Shown: positions 34,342 to 43,068 of the stretch, piece by piece | Layout: the number at the start of each line of letters is the position of its first letter | Position numbering within the stretch: position 1 is the stretch's first letter | Source: CATQHQ01 sp965243805 | GTDB taxonomy: Bacteria > Gemmatimonadota > Gemmatimonadetes > Longimicrobiales > Gaopeijiaceae | Direction: 5' to 3' | Assembly (NCBI GenBank): GCA_965243805.1 | Contig: OZ251577.1 | Location: 3,807,966 to 3,871,965, forward strand | DNA length: 64,000 nt | Translations under genes and position numbers: made by a program | The notes under the pieces: model-generated | Seen by the model: the letters and a program-made list of their open reading frames with translations, nothing else | Told to the model about the DNA's origin: nothing | Databases searched by the model: none

Positions 34342-34908
34342 ATGCCGCGCACCGTTCGCTTGGGAGCACCGACCACCGTTCGCTTGGGAGCACGGACGGC
34401 AACGGTTGTCGCGGCCGCGCTCTTCGCCTTCCCCGCCCCGTCCGCCGCCCAGAACACCGAGTGGAACCGCTACACGCTGGAAGGACTGGACGGCGTCTAC
34501 GTCCGGGCCGAGACGAACGAGGCGTGCCAGGGTGCGGGCTTGTCGGCCGAGTCCGTGCGGGCAGACTCGGAAGCCGCGCTGGGCGACGCCGGCGTGCCGC
34601 TCCTAGCCCGCGAGGAGATGCTGGCCGCTCCAGGGCTCCCAGAGCTGCGCGTCACCTTCGAGTGCGGCGGGGGCGTGGCAGGGATGGTCGGCTATTCCGT
34701 CTCGGTCCGCGTCCAGCAAGCCACCCAGATGATCCGCGACACCCAGATCACCCACTCCGAGGCGGTGACGTGGTACGCGACCGCGGTGGGCGTCTCGGAA
34801 GCAGCCAGCACTGCCGACGCGATGGGGGTCGCGCTGGCAACGAAGCTGGCGGAGTTTGCCGAGGCGTTCGAGGCGGCGAACGCGGAGGACGACGAAGGGC
34901 CGGGCTAG
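34342..34908 (+). CDS. Secreted hypothetical protein, 188 residues
   Basis: The ATG lies 2 bp after the ankyrin gene stop, so the two are probably coupled. The N-terminus repeats TVRLGA from a 24-bp duplication and then has a signal core ending PSAAQ. The mature part contains two cysteines (NEACQGAG and FECGGGV) that may form a disulphide, and an alternating pattern suggesting beta structure. I recognise no family. Confidence 0.7.
   Translation: MPRTVRLGAPTTVRLGARTATVVAAALFAFPAPSAAQNTEWNRYTLEGLDGVYVRAETNEACQGAGLSAESVRADSEAALGDAGVPLLAREEMLAAPGLPELRVTFECGGGVAGMVGYSVSVRVQQATQMIRDTQITHSEAVTWYATAVGVSEAASTADAMGVALATKLAEFAEAFEAANAEDDEGPG
34351..34398. repeat. 24-bp near-exact tandem duplication at a gene start
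   Basis: Units 34351-34374 and 34375-34398 differ at only two positions and duplicate TVRLGA immediately after the start of the secreted hypothetical protein. Confidence 0.85.
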
Positions 34909-34920
34909 CCCTACTGGGGG

Positions 34921-35268
34921 CTAGTTCTCGGCTCGGCGTTCCGAGTCGGAAGAGGAATCAGAAGCGTCCGAGACCCTGTGGCGAGGCATCCCACCGATCA
35001 GGGTCAGCACGAAGTCCTTGAAGTCGTCGAGCCGCTTGTTCAGGTCGTCGAGCCGCTTGTTCACGAACGCTAGAGTCCGTTGCTCCGACTCCTTGATCTC
35101 GGCCTTCACCCTGTCGATCCGCCGGTCGGTGGCGTCGAACCGTTGCTCGATGGCCTGGAACCGGTGCTCCATAAACCTCCGGGTCTTGCGACCCTGGTTG
35201 CCGATCCACGCCAACACCGCCACGAAGCCGGCAAGCCCGGCCCAGGTATCAATCCACTCCAGTCCCAT
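34921..35268 (-). CDS. Membrane-anchored coiled-coil protein, 115 residues
   Basis: The ATG at 35268 follows AGGAGG at ideal spacing. The N-terminus has one short hydrophobic helix (AGLAGFVAVLAWIG), followed by a heptad-rich coiled coil (residues about 28-85) containing KRLDDLNKRLDDF, which comes from a 21-bp duplication. The C-terminus is polar and serine-rich. It resembles small anchored coiled-coil proteins of unknown role. No partner is adjacent. Confidence 0.65.
   Translation of the reverse strand: MGLEWIDTWAGLAGFVAVLAWIGNQGRKTRRFMEHRFQAIEQRFDATDRRIDRVKAEIKESEQRTLAFVNKRLDDLNKRLDDFKDFVLTLIGGMPRHRVSDASDSSSDSERRAEN
35023..35064. repeat. 21-bp tandem duplication in a coiled coil
   Basis: Units 35023-35043 and 35044-35064 match at 20 of 21 positions and duplicate one heptad, NKRLDDF-like, extending the coiled coil by exactly two turns. 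Confidence 0.85.
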
Positions 35269-35461
35269 CCGTCGCCTCCTTCGGCGGGCCGTTCCGCCGC
35301 GCCGCTGTTGAAGTGTAGCCACGACGGAGCCGAGCCGGAAGTGCCGGAACCCCACGCGAGCATCGTGGTGGGATCCGGCTTGGGAAAGCCTCCGAACTCG
35401 CCGGTCGTCGCCCAGTCTGCAGCAGCTTAAGTCCCCAAAACGGGCGTTTCCATGTCTGGAT

Positions 35462-35530
35462 GGGACTATTTTCGATTCGATTTCGATTCGAGTCATTCTC
35501 GACTCGATTCGAGCCACTCGCGGCTCGGCT
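35462..35530. other. Repeated ATTCGA motifs with a small hairpin after the DUF5916 gene
   Basis: ATTCGA recurs several times, and CGAGTC/GACTCG forms a 6-bp stem around a 6-base loop. The stretch lies just beyond the stop of the minus-strand DUF5916 gene and is AT-richer than its surroundings. It could be a terminator or an mRNA-end structure. Confidence 0.4.
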
Positions 35531-35541
35531 CGATCCAGCCG

Positions 35542-37842
35542 CTACCCCCCGAACACGTTCAGCTGGCGGGTGAACTTCAGGAAGACGGAGCGGCCGACGG
35601 GTCCGGTCACGTCTTCGATGCCGTGGACGTTGTTGAAGACGACGAAGAGGCCGGTGCCGGCGGTGTTGAGCCAGCCGAAGCGGACGTTGGCGGACCACTG
35701 GTCGATCTGGTTGGAGTACTGGACCAAGGACTGGACGTAAATCCGCGGCGTGAAGAAGTAGCCCAGGTTCAGGCCAGCGAGGGTGGTGGTGAAGTCGCCT
35801 TGGGGCAGGTGCACGTCGTTGTAGGCCACGCGGAGCGTTGCGCTGGAACGGGCGCCGGCGCGGATCGTCACGTCGCCGCTGGTGGTTCGCTTGCTGCCGG
35901 AGAGGAAGCCTCCCCAGTTGAAGCGGGAGTTGAAGGAGAGCATCCGGGATTGGTCGGTGAAGAAGACGATCTGGGACTCCCAGCCCGCGTAGTTGCCTTC
36001 GGGCACGACCACATCGGTCCCGGGGATCTCGAAGGACTCGTACAGGCCCTCGGTGACGTAGTTGGCGCCGGTGTGGAGCTCCATCCCGGAGGGCCACGCC
36101 CAGTGGTTGTCGATGTGGAGGCGGGAGGACTCGGTGAAGTTCCTGGCGACGCCGCTTCGGATCGTCTGGTAGGTGTAGTAGGAGATGTGGGGGCGCAACT
36201 CCCGGAAGACTCGGTTCGGGCGGTAGTACCACATGCCGAACAGCTGGTAGTAGCGGTGTCCGTTGCGAGGCAGGAAGCCGACCTCGGGGTTGAAGTGCTC
36301 GCCGATCTCGCGAGCGGTGACGTTGGCCCGCCAGTTGCGGCTCGACCAGCCAGCGGTCACGTCCCAGGCCATGTCGGCCCCGTCCAGGTTGGGCGTCTCG
36401 GTGCGGGCCAGGAAGGAAGTCACGGTGAACTGGTCACCCAAGCCCAGCCGACCGTCCACGGCGTAGGTCCGGTTGTAGTCCCCGTCCATGTTGCTGCCCC
36501 GGTTCACAAAGAGGCCGCCGATCCGGGAGCGGCTGGGCAGCTCCTTCGCCACACGCGCGACAGAGTAGTGGTTCTCCGGGTCGCCGGCCACGTCGGTGCC
36601 GGTGCGGATGTGCAGGAGGCCCAGGTTGAGGCCCGCGGTTCGGCCCGAGAGGCGGCCTCCACCCTTGATCGGGACGGGCTGGCCGCCCGAAATGCCGATC
36701 CTGCGGCTGAAGAAGAGGTCCGCGCCCCCTGCCCCGACGGTGAAGAAGCCGGCGTTCTCCAGGAAAAAGGGGCGCTTCTCGGGGAAGAGGAGGGAGAAGC
36801 GGGTCAGGTTCACCTGCTGGTCGTCCACCTCCACCTGCGCAAAGTCGGTGTTGACGGTCATGTCCAAGGTCAGCCCCTGGGTGACTTGAACCTTGGCCTC
36901 GCCGCCGATCTCGGCGCCCTGGTCGAAGCCGGTCTGGGCCGCGTCCGCGTAGTCGCGCACCGTGGAGCCCAGCACGTAGGGCGTGACGGTCCCGGAAAGG
37001 CGGAACGGCGGCTCGACGCCGGTGAGCTGACCCGCGAAGTCCAGGCGGTACAGGTTGAACTCGCGAGGCACGGCGGACCAGAAGTCCTCCTCGTTGAGGC
37101 GACGGATGCGACGGGCGACGTTGAAGCCCCACGTGTCGGTCTCGGAGCCGTAGCGGAGGGTGCTGAAGGGGATGCGGAACTCGGCGTACCAGCCGTCGGC
37201 GTCGCGGGAGGTGGCCACGGTCCAGCTGCCGTCCCAGTTCTTGTTGAAGCCGCCGCCCGCCCCGGCCTGGAAGCGGCGTTGCCGGTTTCCGCCGCCGCCT
37301 AGGAAGAAGCCGCCGCCGCTCCCCGCCGACGCCACCTGTCCGTCGTACTCGATCCCCGCCGGCGTGGTGCCGAAGACGAAGCCGTTCTGCTGGTCGTTGA
37401 AGGTGTCGAAGATCATGAGGACGGCGTCGGCGTCGGTGATCTCGTAGTCGCGGATCGACTCGCCGGGGACGATGGCGTCGGCCTGGGAGTCGTAGGCCCA
37501 CGCGGCCACGTACACGGCCTCGTCGTCAAAGAGGATGCGCACCTCGGTACGCTCCGACGCGGGCTGACCGTCGGCGGGCTCCCTCTGCACGAAGTCGGCG
37601 AGGGGAGCGGCGGCCAGCCAAGCCTGGTCGTCGGGCACACCGTCGATGACCGGGGGAGCCGCGGTTCGGGCGGCAACGGCGGTGCCGGGCTCGTCGGTTG
37701 CCGGGGAGCTGGCGGTGGAGGCCGGCGGGTCGGCGGACGCGTCTTGGGCGCGGGCTGCGCCGTGGGCCAGGGCCAGCGCGAGGAGGCAGGCGGTCGCGAA
37801 GAGGCACGCCGTGGGGCGAGCGAAGGGGGACGTGTTCGTCAT
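35542..37842 (-). CDS. DUF5916 outer-membrane protein with CBM9-like N-terminus
   Basis: A 766-residue exported protein. A signal peptide (FATACLLALALAHGAARA) is followed by a CBM9/DOMON-like beta-sandwich at about residues 60-260 (PPVIDGVPDDQAWLAAAPL, WYAEFRIPFSTLRYG). A DUF5916 domain then runs to the end and is rich in alternating beta strands typical of a barrel (FSLLFPEKRPFFLENAGFF is a family hallmark). It ends in a short hydrophobic C-terminus (NVFGG). The family is frequent in Bacteroidetes and Gemmatimonadota; its substrate is unknown. Confidence 0.92.
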   Translation of the reverse strand: MTNTSPFARPTACLFATACLLALALAHGAARAQDASADPPASTASSPATDEPGTAVAARTAAPPVIDGVPDDQAWLAAAPLADFVQREPADGQPASERTEVRILFDDEAVYVAAWAYDSQADAIVPGESIRDYEITDADAVLMIFDTFNDQQNGFVFGTTPAGIEYDGQVASAGSGGGFFLGGGGNRQRRFQAGAGGGFNKNWDGSWTVATSRDADGWYAEFRIPFSTLRYGSETDTWGFNVARRIRRLNEEDFWSAVPREFNLYRLDFAGQLTGVEPPFRLSGTVTPYVLGSTVRDYADAAQTGFDQGAEIGGEAKVQVTQGLTLDMTVNTDFAQVEVDDQQVNLTRFSLLFPEKRPFFLENAGFFTVGAGGADLFFSRRIGISGGQPVPIKGGGRLSGRTAGLNLGLLHIRTGTDVAGDPENHYSVARVAKELPSRSRIGGLFVNRGSNMDGDYNRTYAVDGRLGLGDQFTVTSFLARTETPNLDGADMAWDVTAGWSSRNWRANVTAREIGEHFNPEVGFLPRNGHRYYQLFGMWYYRPNRVFRELRPHISYYTYQTIRSGVARNFTESSRLHIDNHWAWPSGMELHTGANYVTEGLYESFEIPGTDVVVPEGNYAGWESQIVFFTDQSRMLSFNSRFNWGGFLSGSKRTTSGDVTIRAGARSSATLRVAYNDVHLPQGDFTTTLAGLNLGYFFTPRIYVQSLVQYSNQIDQWSANVRFGWLNTAGTGLFVVFNNVHGIEDVTGPVGRSVFLKFTRQLNVFGG

Positions 37843-37924
37843 ATCACTATGTGCCGCTCCAAGTCGTCGGCTGGTCGAGACCTAATCCTAATGGTAGTCC
37901 GCAGGCGGAAGGAGGTCAATCGGA

Positions 37925-40846
37925 TTACCGGACCCGCCGCCCTCGGCGATCCAGCAGGATCGGCGCACCCAGACCAAGTGACGAAAGGCGGGACAGCTGG
38001 GTCTCGGCGTCGCCCACCACGAGCCAGACCATGCCGGTCGGGTCCAGGTGCTGGGCTGCCAGTTCGCGGACGCGCTCCACCGTCATCTCCCGGACGATCC
38101 GTTCCCGCTGAAGCACATAGTCGGGCTCGAAGCCGTAGACGCTGACGGACCGGACCAAGCCCAGCTTGGCACCCAGGGTCTCGAAGGCGCGGGCGTTGGC
38201 GCGGAGGAGGTAGCCCTGCGTGGTCTCCAGGTCCTGGGCGTCGAACTCGGGGCCGTGGCGCTCCACGATCTCCTTGATCAGCTGCAACGATTCCAGCGTG
38301 ACGTTGGAGCGCACCGAGGAGCGGATCGAGAAGGGGCCGGGCAGCTCGGTGCCCTGGAAGCCGGAGCCGACCCCGTAGGTGTACCCCTTCCCTTCTCGAA
38401 GCTCCAGGGTCAGCTCGGATGCGAAGCCGCCGCCGCCCAGGCGGAAGTTCATGACGGTGGCCGGGTAGAAGCCGTCGTCGGTTTGGGCCAGTGCCAAGCG
38501 GCCGATCGCCAGCACCGACTGGCTGGAGCCGGGGACATCGACGAAGTAGAGGCCGGCTCGATTGGGGGACCACGTGGGCGGAGGCGGGAAGTCGGGCGCA
38601 GGGCCGGGGCCGGGCGACCACCGCTCCGCCAAGGCTGCCAGGGGCGCGACGGCCTCTTGCCGGGAGAGCGCGCCCGCAACGTGGAACGCCGCCGTCGCGG
38701 GCACGAGCGCTGTCTGGTGGTACGCTCGCAGATCGTCAAGGGCGATGGAGGCCACCGACTCCAGCGTGCCGGCGGTGGGCTGGGCCAGGATGTGCTCGCC
38801 GTAGAGGAGGCGTCCGAAGGCGCGGGCGGCGATCCCGTTGGGGCTGGCCTCCTGCTGGCGGATGCCGTTCTCGACGCGCTGGCGGGCGAGCTCGAAGCGC
38901 TCCGGGTCGAAGCGCGGCTCCAACAGGATCTCGGCGACCAAGTCCATTGTCTCGGCGTAGTTGCGGGCCAGGACGCTGCCGGAGAGGGTGAAGTTCTGGG
39001 AGCCGGCGGAGACGTTCACCGAGGCGCCCAGAAGGTCGATCGCCTGCTCCAGCTCCTCGGGGGTGCGGTTGGCGGTGCCTTCCAGCATCGTCTCGGCCAG
39101 CAGGTTGGCGATGCCGGGGCGGGCCGGGTCCTCCAACAGAAGGCCGCCGCGGAAGCGCAACTCGAAGTTGACGACGGGGATCTCCCGGTCTTCAATGCCG
39201 AGCGCGGGGAAGTGGGCGGCGGCGGTGGGCGCGGAGGCGTCGGTTGTGGCAGGGGCGGCGTCGGTGCCCACCACTGTGCGCCAGAGCTCTGGGACGCGAA
39301 GCGTGGGGGACGGTCCGAAGGGAGGCTCGACGGAGCGGTCGAAGGCGCCCTGGGGCGTGCGCTCCTCGCCCCGGACCACGGTGAACTCGGCCTCGGCGCC
39401 CTGCACGATCGGCTCCTCGACAACTTCGGCGCGCTGGGACCCGTCAATGGCCAGATCGGCCTCTCCTCGGGGCACGAAGCTGGCCGCCACGTAGGGCTGG
39501 TCCCGCACATAGCTCTCGTAAACGCGCATCACGTCGGCCTCGGTGACGGCAAGGATGTGCCGCAAGTCCTCCGCCGCGTACCCCGGGTCGTCGGCGAAGA
39601 TCGCGTACTGGGCTAGTTGGAACGCCTTCCCCAGCGCACTGGACAGGCGCTGGTAGAACGCCGTCTCGGTGCCCGCCTTCACCCGTCGAAGCTCGGCCTC
39701 GACGACGCCCTCTTCCTCGAAGCGACGGAAGCCCTCCTCGACGGCGGCGCGCACGTCGTCCAAGTCGGTTCCGGCGAAGGCTCCGGCCTGCAAGGTGAAG
39801 CGGCCCGCGAGCTCCTGGGAGCCGTTGAAGGCGAACACTGACGGCGCGACCTTCGCGTCCTCCACGAGCGCCTGGTGCATCGGCGTGGACTTGCCGTCGG
39901 TCAGAAGGGCCGCCAGCACGGCCAAGGGGTAGGCGTCGGGGTGGTAGATGGGTACGGTGGGCCAGGCCATAGTCAGACGGGGCAGCCGGGCGAAGTTGTC
40001 CTCGTGAAAGAGCAGCCGCGTCTCGGCCAGCTCGACGGGAGGCGACTCCGAAGTGGGCGGCGTCTCGCGGGCCGGGATCTCGCCGAAGTACTTCTCGATC
40101 CACTCGCGGGTCTGCGCCGGGTCGATGTCGCCGGCCACTACCAGCGTGGCGTTGTTGGGACCGTACCAGAGCGCGTGGAACTCCTTGGCGTCGGCCAGGG
40201 TCGCGGCGTCCAGGTCCTGGAGCGAGCCGATCACCTGCCAGCGGTAGGGGTGCCCCTCCGGGTAGAGCGCCCGGTCCACCACGAAGCTGGTGTGGCCGTA
40301 GGGGCGGTTGTCCACGCCCTGCCGCTTCTCGTTCTTGACGACCTGCTTCTCCTTGGCAACCACCGACTCGGTGACGGTGTTGATGAAGAAGCCCAGCTTG
40401 TCGGCCTCGGCCCAGAGCGCCTTCTCCAGACCGTCGGTCGGCACCACCTCGAAGTAGTTGGTGCGGTCGCGGCTGGTGGAGCCGTTGGTGGAGCTGCCGA
40501 TCCGCGTCATGAGCCGGTCGAGTCCGCCGGGACCCAGGTTCTCCGAATCCAGGAAGAAGAGGTGCTCGAAGAGGTGGGCGAAGCCGGTGCGTCCTTCGAC
40601 CTCGCGGGCCGACCCCACATGGAAGGTCATGGCGACCGCCGCCAGCGGGTCCGAGCGGTCCACGTGCAGCACCACCTCCAGGCCGTTGTCGAGCTCGAAA
40701 CGCTCGTAGTCGATGGAGACGGGGGCGTCGGCGCCGGGAGTGCCGTAGCAGGCGGCGGCGAGGAGGGCGAGGGGGATGGCGGCGCGAAGGCCGCGTGGGA
40801 GGGCAGTGCGGAGAGCGCGGAGAGCGCGGGTGGTGGGCGTAGTCAT
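37925..40846 (-). CDS. M16-family zinc protease, fused two-domain lipoprotein
   Basis: A pitrilysin/insulinase-type protease of 973 residues carrying two M16 halves in one chain. The first half has the inverted zinc motif HLFEH in GFAHLFEHLFFLD (near residue 90) and the downstream glutamate in the KEKQVVKNEKRQ helix. The second half (from about residue 540) lacks HxxEH and is the non-catalytic partner. A lipobox, LLAAACYG, lies near residue 32. It is presumably periplasmic and degrades peptides. The candidate promoter TATCTTGT lies about 100 bp upstream at 40953-40946. Confidence 0.93.
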   Translation of the reverse strand: MTTPTTRALRALRTALPRGLRAAIPLALLAAACYGTPGADAPVSIDYERFELDNGLEVVLHVDRSDPLAAVAMTFHVGSAREVEGRTGFAHLFEHLFFLDSENLGPGGLDRLMTRIGSSTNGSTSRDRTNYFEVVPTDGLEKALWAEADKLGFFINTVTESVVAKEKQVVKNEKRQGVDNRPYGHTSFVVDRALYPEGHPYRWQVIGSLQDLDAATLADAKEFHALWYGPNNATLVVAGDIDPAQTREWIEKYFGEIPARETPPTSESPPVELAETRLLFHEDNFARLPRLTMAWPTVPIYHPDAYPLAVLAALLTDGKSTPMHQALVEDAKVAPSVFAFNGSQELAGRFTLQAGAFAGTDLDDVRAAVEEGFRRFEEEGVVEAELRRVKAGTETAFYQRLSSALGKAFQLAQYAIFADDPGYAAEDLRHILAVTEADVMRVYESYVRDQPYVAASFVPRGEADLAIDGSQRAEVVEEPIVQGAEAEFTVVRGEERTPQGAFDRSVEPPFGPSPTLRVPELWRTVVGTDAAPATTDASAPTAAAHFPALGIEDREIPVVNFELRFRGGLLLEDPARPGIANLLAETMLEGTANRTPEELEQAIDLLGASVNVSAGSQNFTLSGSVLARNYAETMDLVAEILLEPRFDPERFELARQRVENGIRQQEASPNGIAARAFGRLLYGEHILAQPTAGTLESVASIALDDLRAYHQTALVPATAAFHVAGALSRQEAVAPLAALAERWSPGPGPAPDFPPPPTWSPNRAGLYFVDVPGSSQSVLAIGRLALAQTDDGFYPATVMNFRLGGGGFASELTLELREGKGYTYGVGSGFQGTELPGPFSIRSSVRSNVTLESLQLIKEIVERHGPEFDAQDLETTQGYLLRANARAFETLGAKLGLVRSVSVYGFEPDYVLQRERIVREMTVERVRELAAQHLDPTGMVWLVVGDAETQLSRLSSLGLGAPILLDRRGRRVR

Positions 40847-40928
40847 GAGATGCGGCGTCCCGTTGGAAGGCAGGCGGATGATCGGGAAGTGTTCATGGGA
40901 AGCAGTACGCAGGAGGATGGGCGGCGGC

Positions 40929-40953
40929 TACATTTGGACCGGGCGACAAGATA
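40929..40953. promoter_or_regulatory. Back-to-back candidate -7 boxes for the M16 and ATPase genes
   Basis: TACATTTG at 40929-40936 on the plus strand is an exact TAnnTTTG match pointing towards the ATPase gene, about 195 bp away. TATCTTGT at 40953-40946 on the minus strand points to the M16 gene. The 284-bp intergenic region holds nothing else I could recognise. Confidence 0.4.
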
Positions 40954-41130
40954 CACCAGCCGGGAGTCGGCTCAAGCCCACGAAAGACCCTGCCCCATCG
41001 TTGCCGCCACGCTCCCTACAAGCTACGATACACGGGCGTCCGTGACGGCAGCTCTGGCTGGGACCAGGCGAGCTGGACCACCGCCGGCGGACGACAGCCA
41101 AACGACCAGTTCTCTGGAGGATGACGCCCA

Positions 41131-42546
41131 ATGCTGACTCGACTTCGACTCAAGAACTTCAAGTCCTGGGCCGACACCGGAGATGTGGCGTTGCGGCCGA
41201 TCACAGGGTTCTTCGGGACTAACAGCTCCGGCAAGAGCAGCCTGCTCCACGCGCTGTTGCTTCTCAAGCAGACGGCCGACTCGGCGGACCGTGGACTGGT
41301 GTTCCACTTCGGCGACAAGTCTACGCCCGTGGATCTCGGGGATTTCAGTGGGATTGTGCACGACCACGACGCCAAGAAGGACCTTGAGTTGCTCTTGGAA
41401 TGGGACCGCCGCAAGCCGTTTCAAGTCAAGGACAGCAAACACGACAACCGACTGGTGTGCGAGAGCCGCAACCTCGCGTTTCGGGTGGCGGTTGCTCAGA
41501 CCGGGCGGTCCTATGGACAGGGCTCCTATGGACAGGGTCCCTATGGAGGCATGCGACCTGTCGTGAAGGCGATGACGTATGGCGTGGGCAACGCCGAGTT
41601 TGGAATGCGCCGGAGGGCGGCTTCCCCTACCAAGTACGAGCTGCTGGAAGACGTGCCGGACGAGCCGGGGTTTCGCTTCGTTCACAGCGTCGGCCGGAAG
41701 TGGCCGTTGCCAGAGCCGGAGAAGTACTACCGATTCCCGGACCAAGCTCGGGCGCACTTTCAGAACGCGGGCTTCTTGGCCGACTTGGCGCTCGCCCTGG
41801 AAAGACGCTTGAACCAAGTCGCGTACCTTGGTCCGCTGAGAGCGCACCCAGAGCGGCGATACGCGTGGACTGGGGCACGTCCGCCTGACATGGGAAGGGC
41901 CGGAGAGGCGGTCGTGGATGCTATCCTGGCGGCTAGGGAACGTGGCGACACGATTTCGCCAGGATACCGCAAACGGCGGCTGAGCTTGGAGCAATATGTG
42001 GCCAAGTGGCTCAAGGAGCTGGAGCTGATCCACGACTTCCAGGTTGAATCGGTGGGTGACGGGAGTCAGATATACGAGGTGAGGATCAAGCGAACGCCCC
42101 GGTCGGCGCAGGTGTTGCTGACGGACGTCGGCTTCGGCGTGTCGCAGATTCTACCGGTACTGGTTCTTTGCCTTTTCGTTCCCGAAGGCTCAACGGTGCT
42201 CCTCGAGCAACCGGAGATTCACCTGCATCCGTCAGTCCAGTCGGGCCTAGCGGACGTCATGATCGACGTATGGAATAACCGCCGAGTCCAAGTGATCGTC
42301 GAGAGCCACAGCGAACACCTGCTTCAGCGACTGCAGCGGCGAATCGCCGAGGAGGAGCTGTCGCCGGACGACGTGGGGCTCTACTTCTGCGATTTGGGAC
42401 AAAGCGGGTCTGCGCTGAGGAAGCTGGACATGGACATGTTCGGCAATATCTCGAACTGGCCGAACAACTTCTTCGGCGACGAGTTCGGAGAGATCGCAGC
42501 GACTACTAGAGCTGCGCAGAGGCGTCGCCGAGCGGCCAGCCAATGA
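41131..42546 (+). CDS. ABC-type ATPase of the DUF3696/OLD-like group
   Basis: A 471-residue SMC/OLD-type ATPase. Walker A is GTNSSGKSS (residues about 30-38), the signature-like segment is TDVGFGVSQILP, Walker B is VLLEQPEIHLHP, and the switch histidine is in VESHSEHLLQRLQRRI. The C-terminus has the DUF3696 pattern (FCDLGQSGSALRKLDMD). A coiled region lies between the two halves. It lacks a TOPRIM domain, so nuclease activity must come from a partner, and the next gene overlaps by 4 bp. Paired ATPase-effector operons of this sort are typical of anti-phage systems. GGAGG lies 10 bp before the ATG. A YGQGSYGQGPYGG insert in the core comes from a 15-bp duplication. Confidence 0.88.
   Translation: MLTRLRLKNFKSWADTGDVALRPITGFFGTNSSGKSSLLHALLLLKQTADSADRGLVFHFGDKSTPVDLGDFSGIVHDHDAKKDLELLLEWDRRKPFQVKDSKHDNRLVCESRNLAFRVAVAQTGRSYGQGSYGQGPYGGMRPVVKAMTYGVGNAEFGMRRRAASPTKYELLEDVPDEPGFRFVHSVGRKWPLPEPEKYYRFPDQARAHFQNAGFLADLALALERRLNQVAYLGPLRAHPERRYAWTGARPPDMGRAGEAVVDAILAARERGDTISPGYRKRRLSLEQYVAKWLKELELIHDFQVESVGDGSQIYEVRIKRTPRSAQVLLTDVGFGVSQILPVLVLCLFVPEGSTVLLEQPEIHLHPSVQSGLADVMIDVWNNRRVQVIVESHSEHLLQRLQRRIAEEELSPDDVGLYFCDLGQSGSALRKLDMDMFGNISNWPNNFFGDEFGEIAATTRAAQRRRRAASQ
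41509..41550. repeat. 15-bp tandem repeat inside the DUF3696 ATPase gene
   Basis: Units 41509-41523 and 41524-41538, plus a partial at 41539-41550, encode SYGQG-like pentapeptides. They insert a flexible loop in the middle of the ATPase. Confidence 0.8.
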
Positions 42547-43034
42547 GACCGCCGATCGTGATGGACAGCAATGTGGCGTTCGTCGGCAACGGCGCAACCG
42601 AGCAGGCCGGGGTGGAGTGCGTCATCGCCTGCGTCGACCGTATGGAACAGATCATGACGCAGGAGAGGCTCCTTCTCGACAGCGAGGGCCGCATCTTCGA
42701 GGAGTACCCGAAGCCAACCGGACAGTACGGGGCCGGGGACGCCTTCTTCATATGGGCTTGGCGGAACCAATGCAACCGGGAGGTGTGCAGGCTTGTCCAG
42801 ATAGAGCTCCACGACGAGCGCGGCTTCGCCGACTTTCCGGACGACGAAGAGCTGGCTGGCTTCGACCGGGACGACAGAAAATTCGTCGCGGTCGCGATCG
42901 CCAGCGGCGAATCACCACCGATACTGAACGCCTCGGACACGGACTGGTGGAACCACAGGCAAGCGCTGTTCCGACACGGCGTTGCCGTCGAGTTCGTATG
43001 CCCTGAACTGATGAGCCCGCTGGATTCGGACTAG
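42543..43034 (+). CDS. PIN-like nuclease, partner of the DUF3696 ATPase
   Basis: A 163-residue protein whose ATG overlaps the ATPase stop (ATGA). The acidic pattern suggests a PIN fold: an early aspartate in VMDSNVAF (D8), an acid in QAGVECVIA (E24), the D-x-K-F-V-A-V-A helix in FDRDDRKFVAVAIA near residue 110, and the late acids in NASDTDWW near residue 130. PIN proteins are metal-dependent RNases used as toxins and defence effectors. The assignment rests on motif spacing only. The pair would act as sensor ATPase plus RNase effector. No signal or membrane segment is present. Confidence 0.65.
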   Translation: MRPPIVMDSNVAFVGNGATEQAGVECVIACVDRMEQIMTQERLLLDSEGRIFEEYPKPTGQYGAGDAFFIWAWRNQCNREVCRLVQIELHDERGFADFPDDEELAGFDRDDRKFVAVAIASGESPPILNASDTDWWNHRQALFRHGVAVEFVCPELMSPLDSD

Positions 43035-43068
43035 CGCGAGAACGAGCGTGGCACCACGCCGCGCGCGG

